The translations under genes and the position numbers were made by a program. Below, in pieces: positions 50,564 through 62,780 of a stretch of DNA of 64,000 nucleotides. The notes beneath the pieces were generated by a model. That model was not told where the DNA came from and did no database searches. It saw only the letters and a list, made by a program, of their open reading frames with translations. Each line of letters begins with the position of its first letter. Position 1 is the stretch's first letter. Origin of the DNA: Rhodococcus sp. 1168 (GTDB lineage: Bacteria > Actinomycetota > Actinomycetes > Mycobacteriales > Mycobacteriaceae); NCBI RefSeq assembly GCF_002091955.1, contig NZ_MKKY01000091.1, positions 67,001-131,000 of the forward strand. Reading direction: 5' to 3'.

Positions 50564-51577
50564 TTAGATGGTCGAGTTCAAGGCTTTGATCGGCATCCGA
50601 AGCTCACCGAGGAGGTCCAGATCTTCCTCCGCGGGCCGTCCCAGAGTGGTCAGGTAGTTGCCGACGATCACGGCATTGATGCCGCCGAGAATGCCCTTTT
50701 GTGCGCCGAGGTCACCCAAGGTGATCTCGCGCCCACCGGCGAATCGCAGAATCGTCCGCGGCAGTGCCAGTCTGAATGCCGCAACAGCCAGGAGCGCCTC
50801 GGACGGTGGGAGTACGTCGAGATTTCCGAACGGAGTTCCCGGTCGCGGATTGAGGAAGTTCAGTGGCACCTCGTCCGGTTGCAGGGCAGCCAGATCCGCG
50901 GTGAACTCCGCTCGCTGCTCCAGCGACTCCCCCATCCCGAGAATCCCTCCGCAGCACACCTCCATTCCTGCCGCTCGCACCATTTCCAATGTGCCCCAAC
51001 GCTCTTCCCACGTGTGGGTGGTGACGACCTTTGGAAAGTACGAGCGGGCAGTTTCGAGATTGTGGTTGTAGCGATGAACTCCCATGGAGGCAAGCTGATC
51101 GACCTGCTCTTGGGTCAACATCCCGAGCGAGCACGCGATGTCGATGTCGACTTCGTTGCGAATCGCCTCGATGCCTGCCGCCACCTGGGCGAGCAGTCGC
51201 TCATCCGGACCACGAACGGCAGCGACGATGCAGAATTCGGTGGCTCCGGACTTGGCCGTCTGTTTGGCAGCCTCCACCAGGGAGGGAATGTCGAGGCGTG
51301 CAGCGCGAACCGGCGACTCGAACAGGCCTGATTGCGAGCAGAAATGGCAATCCTCGGGGCAGCCACCGGTCTTGAGACTGATGATTCCTTCGACCTCCAC
51401 CTCGGGACCACACCAGGCCATTCTCACCTCGTGCGCCAGCGCCAGCGCTTCCTCCAACCGTTCCTCCGGCAGCCGAAGGATCTCGAGCACCTGGCTCTGC
51501 GTCAGCCCTTCACCGTTTTCGAGCACTTGCGTACGCGCTCTGTCGACAATGTCGGACTGCACAGATATCTGGGTCAC
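50564..51577 (-). CDS. bioB: Biotin synthase
   Basis: BioB is the radical-SAM enzyme that inserts sulfur into dethiobiotin. The 337-residue protein has the SAM-cluster cysteines C73, C77 and C80 in [13 protein letters not shown] and the auxiliary cluster residues in later segments such as [17 protein letters not shown] 51577 is chosen because GAAGGAG lies at the right distance; an ATG at 51604 is also in frame. It is divergent from the BioQ-type regulator with a large palindrome between, and is followed by bsaP. Confidence 0.95.
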   Translation of the reverse strand: MTQISVQSDIVDRARTQVLENGEGLTQSQVLEILRLPEERLEEALALAHEVRMAWCGPEVEVEGIISLKTGGCPEDCHFCSQSGLFESPVRAARLDIPSLVEAAKQTAKSGATEFCIVAAVRGPDERLLAQVAAGIEAIRNEVDIDIACSLGMLTQEQVDQLASMGVHRYNHNLETARSYFPKVVTTHTWEERWGTLEMVRAAGMEVCCGGILGMGESLEQRAEFTADLAALQPDEVPLNFLNPRPGTPFGNLDVLPPSEALLAVAAFRLALPRTILRFAGGREITLGDLGAQKGILGGINAVIVGNYLTTLGRPAEEDLDLLGELRMPIKALNSTI

Positions 51578-51607
51578 GAACTGCTCCTTCGGTCGCACGG
51601 GCATAAT

Positions 51608-51636
51608 TGAACACCGTTCAAGTTGAACGGTGTTCA
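51608..51636. promoter_or_regulatory. Double BioQ-type operator
   Basis: The 29-bp stretch is one perfect palindrome made of two 13-bp sites, TGAACACCGTTCA (51608-51620) and TGAACGGTGTTCA (51624-51636). Each fits the BioQ-type pattern TGAAC-N3-GTTCA. It lies between bioB and the divergent TetR gene, so it probably controls both. Confidence 0.85.
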
Positions 51637-51691
51637 GGTTAAGCTGGCGGTCGGATACTGTCAAAGCCGAACCGAAGAACAGGAGTGCCGA

Positions 51692-52279
51692 GTGCAACTG
51701 CGGAGAGCGGACGTCCTCGACGGCGCGATATCGATCCTCGACGAATACGGCCTCGGCGATCTGACGATGCGGCGGTTGGCAACGTCTCTGCACGTTCAAC
51801 CTGGTGCGCTGTATTGGCACTTCCCCAACAAGCAGACTCTTCTCGGCGCGATCGCCGACCACCTTCTCACTGATGTCGACGCACCCCCGACTCGATCCGG
51901 ATGGGATGAGCAGGTCCGCGAACTGGCCCATCGCTTACGCGATGCACTGCTCTCACGCCGCGACGGCGCCGAACTGGTTGCCGCAACCTACGCATCGCGA
52001 CTGACCACCAACCGGGTACGCGAGCGCATCGCCGCGGTCTGTATCCGAGCAGGTTCGAGCCGCAGCGACGCCGAGCTCACTGCGGACACGCTGCTGTATT
52101 ACGTGCTGGGCCAGACTGTCGACGAGCAGTCACGCATGCAAATGGACTCCGTCGGCGCCCTCACCGAAGAAGCGTCTCCGCTGTTCGAAAGTCCTGATTC
52201 GACAAGCAGATTCGATTTCGGCCTGGGGCTGTTCATCGACGGAGTCCGGCACAATCTGGGTGCCTCGGTGCGGCTCTAG
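51692..52279 (+). CDS. bioQ: TetR-family biotin regulator BioQ
   Basis: This 195-residue TetR protein has the helix-turn-helix [22 protein letters not shown], typical of the TetR branch, near residue 26. BioQ is the actinobacterial repressor of biotin synthesis genes, and location divergent from bioB with a TGAAC-N3-GTTCA operator strongly supports it. GTG 51692 with AGGAG upstream is chosen over a longer form that would start in the operator. It is convergent with secA2, overlapping by four bases. Confidence 0.88.
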   Translation: MQLRRADVLDGAISILDEYGLGDLTMRRLATSLHVQPGALYWHFPNKQTLLGAIADHLLTDVDAPPTRSGWDEQVRELAHRLRDALLSRRDGAELVAATYASRLTTNRVRERIAAVCIRAGSSRSDAELTADTLLYYVLGQTVDEQSRMQMDSVGALTEEASPLFESPDSTSRFDFGLGLFIDGVRHNLGASVRL

Positions 52280-54585
52280 ACGCCAAAGACGGCACCCAGC
52301 CCGGAACTGTTGCCCGCACTCGAGGCGAACGGGTTGTCGTGCACCATGTACGTCCAGGTCGACGTCGGACGCTGCAGACCCGCATTGTCGAGATCGATTC
52401 CCTCGGATGTGATCTCGGCCGTCTCGAACGTCACCTGAGCTTGTTCCATCGCCTTGTCCGAGACGGTCTTGAACGCCTCGACAGCGATGCGGTGATATTC
52501 GTCCAATGGATTCTCGCGACCGAGTGCGCGCAGGTGGATGCTCTCGCGCACATCGGCGAGGTGTGCCAGATAGTCCGACCACGCCCGATCGAGATGAAAC
52601 AGCACAATTCGACGGGCCGCGACGACCAGTGTGTCCTCCGATACCTCGGCGCGGAGCTCCGAAGCACGTTTCGGTGCAGCGGAAGTGAGAAGCTCCAACG
52701 CTTCCGCGCCGGCGAGCAGTGTCATACGTCTGCGGTCGAGGATGTCACGGTGCGCAGCGGTGAGCTGGTTGTACCGCCATGTGCGCGAATGCACTTCGAG
52801 CATCGTGCCCTCGGCTATCCGCTGCGCATGGTCGATCTTTCCGGCAACACCTGCCGAAGTGATCAACCCGGTGTCGTCGTGTTTCCTGGGCTGTTCCTTG
52901 GGTCCGATATTGGCCGTCACGACGTCGTCCTCCCAGCTGGAGAAGAACACCGACCTCCCTGGATCACCCTGGCGGCCGGCGCGGCCACGCAGTTGATTGT
53001 CGAGTCTTTCGGTCGTGTGCCGACCGGTTCCGACCACGAGCAGCCCGCCGAGCTCGGCTACTCGGCCCTTGGCGGCTTTCGTGTCGGAACCGGGCCCACC
53101 GAGCTTGATATCGGTTCCTCGTCCGGCAATCTGAGTCGACACTGTGACGGCTCCGATCACGCCGGCAGCCGCGATGACGCCGGCTTCCTCGGCGTCGTTC
53201 TTCGCGTTCAACACGACGACCGGAACTCCCTGCTGCTGCAGTTGCTCGGCCAGGTCCTCGGATTCGGCAACGTCGTGAGTGCCGATCAGAATCGGTTGTT
53301 CTCGCTCGTGGGCCTCCTTCACGAAGGCCACCACCGCCGCGTTCTTGTTCGAGGCAGTGTCGTAGACACGGTCGGGCTCGTCGACTCGAATGTTCGGCTG
53401 GTTGGGCGAGATCACCGAGACACCGAGCCCGTAGAACTTCTTGAGTTGTTCACCGGCGGCGAGCGCAGTACCGGTCATTCCGCACACCGTCGGATATCTA
53501 CCGATCAGAGCCTGCACAGTGATCGTGTCGAGAATCTCGCCCGTCTCCGTCGGCTTCAGTCCTTCCTTGGTCTCCACCGCTGCTTGTAGACCGTCCGGCC
53601 ACCGTTGCAGCTCCGCGACGCGCCCACGAGATGCATTGATCAATTGGACCCTCTCGTCCCGGACGATGTAATGCACATCGCGCTGGAGAAGGACCTGAGC
53701 GTGCAGCGCGACATTGACCGCAACCAAGGTGGTCCCGACATGCTCCTCGGAGTACAGATCGATATCGCCGAGTTCCTTCTCCAACCGGGCAGCGCCCTCG
53801 TCGGTGAGAAAGACGTTTCGGCCGTCGGCGTCGGTGTCGAAGTCGGTGCTCTTCGCCAAGCCGCGAATTGCCTCGAACACCTTCGACGCCGGCACATCCT
53901 TCGGTACCGACCCCGCAAGGACCAAGGGAACGAGTGCTTCGTCGACGAGTACCGAGTCGGCCTCGTCTATCAGCGCGACATCAGGAGTGGGCGCTACCAG
54001 ATCGGCGAGGTCGTCGACCAAATGGTCACGAAGAACGTCAAATCCGATTTCGTTGACCGAGGCGTACGTGACGTCACAGGCATACGCCTTCCGTCGTTCC
54101 TCGGGCGTCGAGGATTCGGTGACCGACCCGACCGTCAAACCCAACATCGCGTACAGCGGCCCCATCCATGCGGCGTCGCGTCGGGCGAGAAAGTCGTTGA
54201 TGGAAATGACATGCACTTGACGGCCGGAGAGCACATATCCGCCTGCCGCGACCGCGCCCGCGAGCGTCTTTCCCTCACCTGTTGCCATCTCGACCACGTC
54301 GCCCGCCATCATCCGGACGGCCGCGAGCAACTGCACGTCGAAAGGCCGCAGCTCGACGGCCCGAGCACTCGCTTCACGAACGAGCGCCAGGTAGCGCGGA
54401 ACATCGAGGTCTTCGCTTCTGTCGACGCGAAGCGATGTCGCAGCCGCGGTGAGCTCGGAGTCGGTGAGACCACGCGCCCAGTCCTCGTGTTCGGATGCCA
54501 GGTCCACCCGACTTCTGGAGCGAGCTTGACCCTTCTGCGCCGAACGGCCGAGCACTCGCCAGAGTCGATCAGAACCCAATGCCAT
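52276..54585 (-). CDS. secA2: Accessory Sec translocase ATPase SecA2
   Basis: SecA2 is the accessory preprotein translocase ATPase of mycobacteria and relatives. The 769-residue protein is clearly shorter than SecA1 and lacks a C-terminal zinc-binding tail. Walker A is TGEGKT at residues 102-107, Walker B is [14 protein letters not shown] near 205, and motif VI is in [20 protein letters not shown]. It stands alone, convergent with bioQ and divergent from msrB. Confidence 0.93.
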   Translation of the reverse strand: MALGSDRLWRVLGRSAQKGQARSRSRVDLASEHEDWARGLTDSELTAAATSLRVDRSEDLDVPRYLALVREASARAVELRPFDVQLLAAVRMMAGDVVEMATGEGKTLAGAVAAGGYVLSGRQVHVISINDFLARRDAAWMGPLYAMLGLTVGSVTESSTPEERRKAYACDVTYASVNEIGFDVLRDHLVDDLADLVAPTPDVALIDEADSVLVDEALVPLVLAGSVPKDVPASKVFEAIRGLAKSTDFDTDADGRNVFLTDEGAARLEKELGDIDLYSEEHVGTTLVAVNVALHAQVLLQRDVHYIVRDERVQLINASRGRVAELQRWPDGLQAAVETKEGLKPTETGEILDTITVQALIGRYPTVCGMTGTALAAGEQLKKFYGLGVSVISPNQPNIRVDEPDRVYDTASNKNAAVVAFVKEAHEREQPILIGTHDVAESEDLAEQLQQQGVPVVVLNAKNDAEEAGVIAAAGVIGAVTVSTQIAGRGTDIKLGGPGSDTKAAKGRVAELGGLLVVGTGRHTTERLDNQLRGRAGRQGDPGRSVFFSSWEDDVVTANIGPKEQPRKHDDTGLITSAGVAGKIDHAQRIAEGTMLEVHSRTWRYNQLTAAHRDILDRRRMTLLAGAEALELLTSAAPKRASELRAEVSEDTLVVAARRIVLFHLDRAWSDYLAHLADVRESIHLRALGRENPLDEYHRIAVEAFKTVSDKAMEQAQVTFETAEITSEGIDLDNAGLQRPTSTWTYMVHDNPFASSAGNSSGLGAVFGV

Positions 54586-54758
54586 CTACCAATCCCTACC
54601 TACGAAGAAGAATCAACGGTGCCTCGGCACTTCTTTCTCCCAGCCTACTGAAGCGGCAGGCCCGACCGGGTGAACCGAAGGACACGGGAATTATGCAAAG
54701 ACCCAGTTGTTGACTCATTTGGGTTCTTCAGCGAAGAGAACCGCGGGAAGGACGACAT

Positions 54759-55238
54759 ATGTCGCATTCGTACAGCAAGGACGAGCAGTCGATCGATCGG
54801 TTGACTCCCGAGCAGTTCCGAGTCACTCAGAAGAACGGTACCGAGCGAGCTTTCGACAACGAATACTGGGATAACCACGAGGACGGTCTGTACGTGGATG
54901 TCGTAACGGGCGAGCCGTTGTTCTCATCGGCGGACAAATTCGAATCTCACTCCGGTTGGCCCAGCTTCACCAAGCCCGTCGAGCCGCAGAATGTGGTTGC
55001 GAAGCGGGATTTCAGCCACCTGATGGTTCGCACCGAAATACGGTCCGCGATGGGCGACTCTCACCTGGGACACCTTTTCAAGGATGGTCCGAAGGTCGAC
55101 GGCGGCTTGCGGTACTGCATGAACTCGGCAGCGCTACTGTTCATCCCCCTCGATCGCCTCGAAGCCGAGGGTTACGGTGACTATCGCGCACAGTTCGACA
55201 GCATCGAAGACAGTTCAGACGAAGGAGCGCAGAAGTGA
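54759..55238 (+). CDS. msrB: Peptide methionine (R)-S-oxide reductase
   Basis: MsrB reduces methionine-R-sulfoxide in proteins. The 159-residue protein has the catalytic cysteine C120 in [11 protein letters not shown] and the active-site segment [14 protein letters not shown] and SHLGHLF. The two zinc-binding CxxC pairs of some MsrB proteins are absent (TGEPLFSS replaces CGAPLFSS), so this is the zinc-free type. The stop overlaps the msrA start as GTGA. Confidence 0.94.
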   Translation: MSHSYSKDEQSIDRLTPEQFRVTQKNGTERAFDNEYWDNHEDGLYVDVVTGEPLFSSADKFESHSGWPSFTKPVEPQNVVAKRDFSHLMVRTEIRSAMGDSHLGHLFKDGPKVDGGLRYCMNSAALLFIPLDRLEAEGYGDYRAQFDSIEDSSDEGAQK

Positions 55239-55753
55239 CTACATCTACCGAGACCGCCATCCTCGCCGGAGGCTGCTTCTGGGGAGCACAAGAACTGATC
55301 AGGCATCGGCCGGGCGTTTCCTCGACTCGCGTCGGATACTCCGGAGGTGACGTCGCCAACGCGACCTACCGCAATCACGGAACCCACGCCGAATCCGTGG
55401 AAATCGTCTTCGATCCGGAGCAGATCTCCTACCGCGACATCCTGGAGTTCTTCTTTCAGATCCACGACCCTTCCACGAAGAACCGTCAGGGCAACGACGT
55501 CGGTGTCAGCTACCGCTCGGCTATTTACTACACGAGCGAGGAGCAGAAACGCGTCGCCCTCGACACGATCGCCGATGTAGATGCGTCGGGTCTGTGGCCG
55601 GGCAAGGTCGTCACCGAAGTGGAGCCGGCCGGACCGTTCTGGGAGGCAGAGCCCGAGCACCAGGACTACCTGCAGAACTATCCGAGTGGCTACACGTGTC
55701 ACTTCGTTCGGCCCGGCTGGAAGCTTCCTCACCGCGAAGCCGCCACCAGCTGA
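55235..55753 (+). CDS. msrA: Peptide methionine (S)-S-oxide reductase
   Basis: MsrA reduces methionine-S-sulfoxide. The 172-residue protein has the GGCFWG motif with nucleophile C14, and the [20 protein letters not shown] segment. A further cysteine in [10 protein letters not shown] near the C-terminus may recycle the enzyme. It starts at GTG 55235, overlapping the msrB stop, so the pair is translationally coupled. A perfect palindrome ends the operon. Confidence 0.95.
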   Translation: MTTSTETAILAGGCFWGAQELIRHRPGVSSTRVGYSGGDVANATYRNHGTHAESVEIVFDPEQISYRDILEFFFQIHDPSTKNRQGNDVGVSYRSAIYYTSEEQKRVALDTIADVDASGLWPGKVVTEVEPAGPFWEAEPEHQDYLQNYPSGYTCHFVRPGWKLPHREAATS

Positions 55754-55766
55754 CGAGCAGATCTTC

Positions 55767-55806
55767 ACGTGTTGTGCCCCGAGCTCGAGCTCGGGGCACA
55801 ACACGT
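55767..55806. terminator. Perfect 40-bp palindromic terminator after msrA
   Basis: The 40 bases are fully self-complementary, two 20-base arms meeting at GAGCTCGAGCTC, and are followed by TTT. It starts 13 bp after the msrA stop, so it is a strong Rho-independent terminator and symmetrical enough to act on both strands. Confidence 0.85.
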
Positions 55807-55979
55807 TTGGACGCACCGTCGACTTCCGGTGATGGTCCGCCGATTGCTCCTCTGAAGGGGTCGACCAGTATCGTGGGCGCCAACAGACGGACACTACGTC
55901 TCGATGAGCGCCTCACAGACGAACGAGGACAACGAACAATGACCTGGTAGAGCCGAAAAGTCGGAGCATTCAACTTCCT

Positions 55980-58100
55980 ATGCATGTCCAGCCCCAATTT
56001 CTCGCCGGCGACGAGAACGAGGCGACGGCCCCACCGCGCCCGACCTCGACCGTACGAGTCGATCTCAACGGGCTCCGTGGGATCGCCATCGCCCTCGTCG
56101 TCGTCTTCCACATCTGGATGGGACGGGTTTCCGGCGGCGTCGACGTCTTCCTCACGTTGAGCGGCTTCTTCTTCACTGCCTCACTCATTCGCACCGCGCA
56201 GTCCGGCGGAAGTATCGATCCGATCACGCGGGTTCGGCGAATTTTGCGCAGGCTCGGACCCCCACTGATGGTCGTTCTTGCTGCAGTCGCATTTGCCACC
56301 CTGACGCTTCTGCCACGCACGCGATGGGCCGACGTAGGCGATCAGCTGGTGTCTGCAGTGTTCTTCTACACGAACTGGGAACTTGCGTGGACGGCACAGG
56401 ACTATCTGGCAGCCGACCAGAGTGTCAGCCCGGTTCAACATCTTTGGTCGGTAGCCGTGCAGTTCCAGTTCTATTTGCTCGCGATCGCCGTCGTCTTCGG
56501 ACTCGCTTGGATCGTCCGGCGATCCACGGGCGGGCAGCCGATGAGCCCGCCTGCCGGTCTCTATCTCGTGTTGTTCGCAGGTGCCGCGCTCCTGTCCTTC
56601 GTCTACGCCGCCGATGGCACCAGCGAAATGCAGTCGTGGAACTACTACGACACCGGAGCACGCTTGTGGGAGATCCTGGTCGGAGCGGCAATTGCAGCAT
56701 TGTTCGCGGCCTGCCAAGCCCGCGACCGCCCTGCACACCGATGGCGGGACGGGCAGTCGTGGGTCGGTCGGTCGGCGCGCACGCTGCTCGCCGTCGCCGG
56801 ACTGACGGCCATCGCCTTGTGCGGGTTCGTTCTCGACGGCGTCCGGGAGTTCCCCGGCCCGTGGGCGCTGCTGCCCGTCTCGGCGACCGTCGCGCTGATT
56901 CTCGCCGGCCCGGATACCGTCGTCGCGCAGCTGATGAGCACACGGTTCGGAGTGTGGTTGGGCTCGATTGCCTTCCCTCTGTACCTGTGGCACTGGCCGA
57001 TCCTGATCTTCGCACTGTTCTTGACCGGCGAGCCGTCCGCCGGTCCGACTCTGGGATTTGTCGTCGTCGGCTTGTCGGTACTTCTCGCAATGGCAACAGT
57101 TCGGTTGGTCGAGAAGCCGTTGCAAGCGCCGAACACGTCGATTCCCAAGGTTTTGATCACCGTCGTGGCAACAGCGACGGCAGCGGTTGTGGTCTGTGGT
57201 TCGGTCGGTTGGAACTACTACATCGATCGCTCCGTCGCTGACCTGCAAGCCGGCGAGGTGGTCGACGCATCGACGCATCCGGGCGCACTCGTTCTCACCG
57301 ACGGCGCACTCGCAGAGGACGCCGAAGTAGTACCCGCTTTGTTCTCCGCTCCCGCGGACCTTCCCATCACGACGGTCGAGGGATGCATCGCGGACTTCGA
57401 TACCCGTGATGTCATCAGTTGCGAGTACGGGAACAAAGATTCCGAACGGACGATAGCCCTTGCCGGGGGTTCGCACGCCGAACACTGGATTACCGCCCTC
57501 GACCAACTGGGACGCGAGAAGGGGTTTCGCGTAGTCACCTATCTGAAGATGGGCTGTCCACTCACCGTCGGAAGTATGCCGATGCTCGGCGACAGCGAAT
57601 ACCCCGGTTGTCTCGACTGGACCGACGCCGTTCTCGGCGAGATCGAGCGAAACAAACCCGACTACGTCTTCACCAACTCGACGCGTCCACGCCCCGACGG
57701 CCCCGGCGACATCACCCCGGATTCGTACGCCCAGGTGTGGGCCCAGTTGGCCGAGCACGGAGTCCCGGTTCTCGGCGTCCGCGACAATCCATGGCTCGAT
57801 CGCGACGGCGTTGCGTACCGAGCGGCCGACTGTTTGGCCGAAGGTGGCACTGCTACCTCCTGCGGAGTGCACCGCCAGACCGCTTTGTCGCCACTCGACC
57901 CGGCGCTGGCCGCGTCGTTCGGGTACCCAGCCGTACATCTACTCGACCTTTCCGACGCATTGTGCGACGGTCCGGTCTGCCGAGTGATCCAGGGGAACGT
58001 CCTCGTCTATCGCGACGAGCATCACCTCACCGCAACATACGTTCGCACTCTGACCCCCGAGTTGAGTCGGCAGATTGCGTCGGCGACCGGTTGGTGGTGA
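55980..58100 (+). CDS. Acyltransferase-3/SGNH two-domain membrane protein
   Basis: This 706-residue protein has an N-terminal acyltransferase-3 domain of about ten membrane helices (to about residue 415), beginning with VDLNGLRGIAIALVVVFHIWMG with its R and H motif residues, and an extracytoplasmic SGNH-like domain to the end. Such OafA/YrhL-type proteins O-acylate cell-surface glycans or lipids. The nucleophile block reads AGGSHAEHW, with Gly where Asp is usual, and the C-terminal DEHHLT gives the catalytic Asp-His. A homologue lies beside treX (glgX) in M. tuberculosis, from memory, matching this context. The ribosome-binding site is weak. Confidence 0.86.
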   Translation: MHVQPQFLAGDENEATAPPRPTSTVRVDLNGLRGIAIALVVVFHIWMGRVSGGVDVFLTLSGFFFTASLIRTAQSGGSIDPITRVRRILRRLGPPLMVVLAAVAFATLTLLPRTRWADVGDQLVSAVFFYTNWELAWTAQDYLAADQSVSPVQHLWSVAVQFQFYLLAIAVVFGLAWIVRRSTGGQPMSPPAGLYLVLFAGAALLSFVYAADGTSEMQSWNYYDTGARLWEILVGAAIAALFAACQARDRPAHRWRDGQSWVGRSARTLLAVAGLTAIALCGFVLDGVREFPGPWALLPVSATVALILAGPDTVVAQLMSTRFGVWLGSIAFPLYLWHWPILIFALFLTGEPSAGPTLGFVVVGLSVLLAMATVRLVEKPLQAPNTSIPKVLITVVATATAAVVVCGSVGWNYYIDRSVADLQAGEVVDASTHPGALVLTDGALAEDAEVVPALFSAPADLPITTVEGCIADFDTRDVISCEYGNKDSERTIALAGGSHAEHWITALDQLGREKGFRVVTYLKMGCPLTVGSMPMLGDSEYPGCLDWTDAVLGEIERNKPDYVFTNSTRPRPDGPGDITPDSYAQVWAQLAEHGVPVLGVRDNPWLDRDGVAYRAADCLAEGGTATSCGVHRQTALSPLDPALAASFGYPAVHLLDLSDALCDGPVCRVIQGNVLVYRDEHHLTATYVRTLTPELSRQIASATGWW

Positions 58101-58133
58101 GCCGGTTGCACCGGGCCACAGTAAGGTTGGCCC

Positions 58134-60410
<2,277 letters not shown>

Positions 60411-60413
60411 CCT

Positions 60414-62768
60414 ATGCCGATCCCGTCCAGCACGTATCGACTTCAACTGCGCGGGGATGGATTCACTCTCGACGACGCCCGAGATCTCGTCGACTACCTC
60501 GACGATCTCGGCGTCACCCACGCGTACCTGTCTCCGATCCTCACAGCTACCGAAGGCTCGACGCACGGATACGACGTCGTGGATCCGCAGACAATCTCGT
60601 CCGCCCTCGGTGGTCGGGCAGCATTCGAGGCCCTCGTGGCCGAGCTTCACTCACGGGGAATGGGCGTGATCGTCGACATCGTGCCCAACCACGTCGGCGT
60701 CGAGGACCCACAACAGAACGCCTGGTGGTGGGATGTTCTCGCTCGCGGCAGAAATTCCGATCACGCCGACTGGTTCGACATCGACTGGCGAACCGACAAC
60801 GGCACCGATGGGAAAATCGCCCTCCCGGTCCTCGGGTCCGAATCGGACACGAAAGAACTGGCGATCGACCTCTCCGGTGAGAAGCCTCTGCTCGCGTACT
60901 ACGACCACAGGTTTCCCATCGCCGAGGGAACCGAGAACGGTGACGCGGAGGAAGTACACGCCCGTCAGGCCTACCGTTTGGTCAGCTGGAAGGCGGGTCT
61001 GGTCGGCTACCGACGATTCTTCTCGGTCAATGGCCTTGCCGGACTTCGCCAGGAGGACTACGACGTCTTCACCGCCTCTCACCAGCAGGTGAGCAGCTGG
61101 ATGTCGGACGGGATCGTCGACGGCCTGCGAGTAGATCACCCGGATGGCCTCGCCGATCCAGCCGGTTACCTTACCGAACTCCGCGAGGTGATCGGGCCGG
61201 ACCGTTGGCTGGTAGTGGAAAAGATCCTCGCGCGCGGTGAACCCCTGGACGAATCTCTGCCGGTCGACGGCACCACCGGATACGACGCTCTGGCCGATCT
61301 CGGCGGGGTGTTCATCGACCCGGACGGCGCGGAGGCCCTCGGCGAGCTGTCGCGGGTCTTCACGGGTGCAGTCAATGATGCGAGATGGCTGCACGAGACC
61401 GAACGGGCCTTGAAAGTCGCTGTCGCACAAGGCGATCTCGCACCCGAGGTTTCTCGCCTGAGCCGTGCGATCGCGCGAGAGTCTTCAGCTGCCATCTCTC
61501 ATGAAGACATCAGCGCCGCGGTGGTCGCGCTGGTGGCTCGGATGCCCTACTACAGATCCGATTACGCTCCTCTCGCCGGCACCGTCGCACGAGTCGTCGG
61601 CGAGGTCCGTACTGACAACCCGGCTCTCGAAGCCGGCCTCGATGCGGTGACAACCGCGCTGATTCGTGGCACCGAGTCAGCAGCGCGGTTCGAGCAGGTA
61701 TGCGGTGCAGTGACGGCCAAGGGTGTCGAGGATTGCCTGTTCTATCGCGCGACCCGCCTCATCTCGCTGCAGGAGGTCGGCGGTGATCCCGCCGAATTCG
61801 GCATCAGCCCAGCGCAGTTTCATCTCGCATCCGCGGATCGAGCAGTACGGTGGCCCGCAGCGATGACGACACTGTCCACCCACGACACCAAGCGTGGAGA
61901 AGATGTTCGCGCCCGCATCGGCGTGCTTTCGCAGACGCCCGAACTCTGGGCGCGATGCCTGACCGACTGGGAACTGCTTGCGCCGAGCCCGGACGGGGCA
62001 ACCGGATTGTTCATGTGGCAGAACGTATTCGGCGTGTGGCCTGCTGACGGTACGATCACCGAAGAATTTCGAGCGAGGCTTCACGCCTATGCCGAAAAAG
62101 CAGTCCGGGAAGCCGGTCTCCGCACCGGATGGAACGACGTCGAGACGTCGTTCGAATCCTCGGTCCACGATTGGCTCGACTCCATCACTGCGGGGTCGAT
62201 CGCTGAATCGGTCAGTATGTTGGTCTCGCGGCTCGATCCCCACGGCCGCAACGACGCACTCGGACAGAAGCTTCTGCACCTGGTCGGGCCCGGTGTGCCC
62301 GACGTCTACCAAGGCACCGAACTGTGGGACGATTCGCTCGTCGACCCGGACAACAGGCGCCCCGTCGACTACTCGGTGCGACGTGAGCATCTCGCGGACA
62401 CCGGCACACCCGTCGTCGACGGCAGCGGTAGAGCGAAATTCCATGTCGTCCGCACCGCCCTCCGGCTCCGGCGTGAGCGGCCCGACAGTTTCGTCGGTGG
62501 CACTTACGCGCCTGTCTACGCCGTCGGATCTGCTGCAGCGCACGTTCTCGGATTCGCCCGAGGATCGGTACTCGCCGAACCCGATGTGATCGCGCTTGCC
62601 ACCCGCCATTCGCTGACACTCGCATCACAGGGTTGGGGATCGACAGCGGTGGTACTCCCCGACGGACAGTGGCGCGATCGACTGACCGATTCCGTGTTCA
62701 CGGGCGAGATTTCAGCGGAGGTGCTCTTCGCTTCGCTGCCCGTGGCATTGCTGGTACGCGAGAACTGA
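60414..62768 (+). CDS. treY: Maltooligosyl trehalose synthase
   Basis: TreY converts the reducing-end alpha-1,4 bond of maltooligosaccharides to an alpha-1,1 bond, the first step of the TreYZ trehalose pathway. The 784-residue GH13 protein starts with STYRLQL and GVTHAYLSPILTATEGSTHGYDVVD, carries DIVPNHVGV at residues 88-96, and the catalytic DGLRVDHPDGLADP near residue 233. It is three bases downstream of glgX and 12 bases upstream of treZ, so the three are one operon. Confidence 0.95.
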   Translation: MPIPSSTYRLQLRGDGFTLDDARDLVDYLDDLGVTHAYLSPILTATEGSTHGYDVVDPQTISSALGGRAAFEALVAELHSRGMGVIVDIVPNHVGVEDPQQNAWWWDVLARGRNSDHADWFDIDWRTDNGTDGKIALPVLGSESDTKELAIDLSGEKPLLAYYDHRFPIAEGTENGDAEEVHARQAYRLVSWKAGLVGYRRFFSVNGLAGLRQEDYDVFTASHQQVSSWMSDGIVDGLRVDHPDGLADPAGYLTELREVIGPDRWLVVEKILARGEPLDESLPVDGTTGYDALADLGGVFIDPDGAEALGELSRVFTGAVNDARWLHETERALKVAVAQGDLAPEVSRLSRAIARESSAAISHEDISAAVVALVARMPYYRSDYAPLAGTVARVVGEVRTDNPALEAGLDAVTTALIRGTESAARFEQVCGAVTAKGVEDCLFYRATRLISLQEVGGDPAEFGISPAQFHLASADRAVRWPAAMTTLSTHDTKRGEDVRARIGVLSQTPELWARCLTDWELLAPSPDGATGLFMWQNVFGVWPADGTITEEFRARLHAYAEKAVREAGLRTGWNDVETSFESSVHDWLDSITAGSIAESVSMLVSRLDPHGRNDALGQKLLHLVGPGVPDVYQGTELWDDSLVDPDNRRPVDYSVRREHLADTGTPVVDGSGRAKFHVVRTALRLRRERPDSFVGGTYAPVYAVGSAAAHVLGFARGSVLAEPDVIALATRHSLTLASQGWGSTAVVLPDGQWRDRLTDSVFTGEISAEVLFASLPVALLVREN

Positions 62769-62780
62769 GGAGCTGCACCC

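Noticed and set aside
53605-54651. A 348-codon open frame antisense to secA2.
   Set aside because: SecA2 has every expected motif on the other strand; the antisense frame is a by-product of high GC content, with no recognisable domain.
56181-57938. A 585-codon open frame antisense to the acyltransferase gene.
   Set aside because: The translation is Arg/Gln/Asp-rich without hydrophobic segments or known motifs, while the plus strand encodes a clear two-domain acyltransferase.
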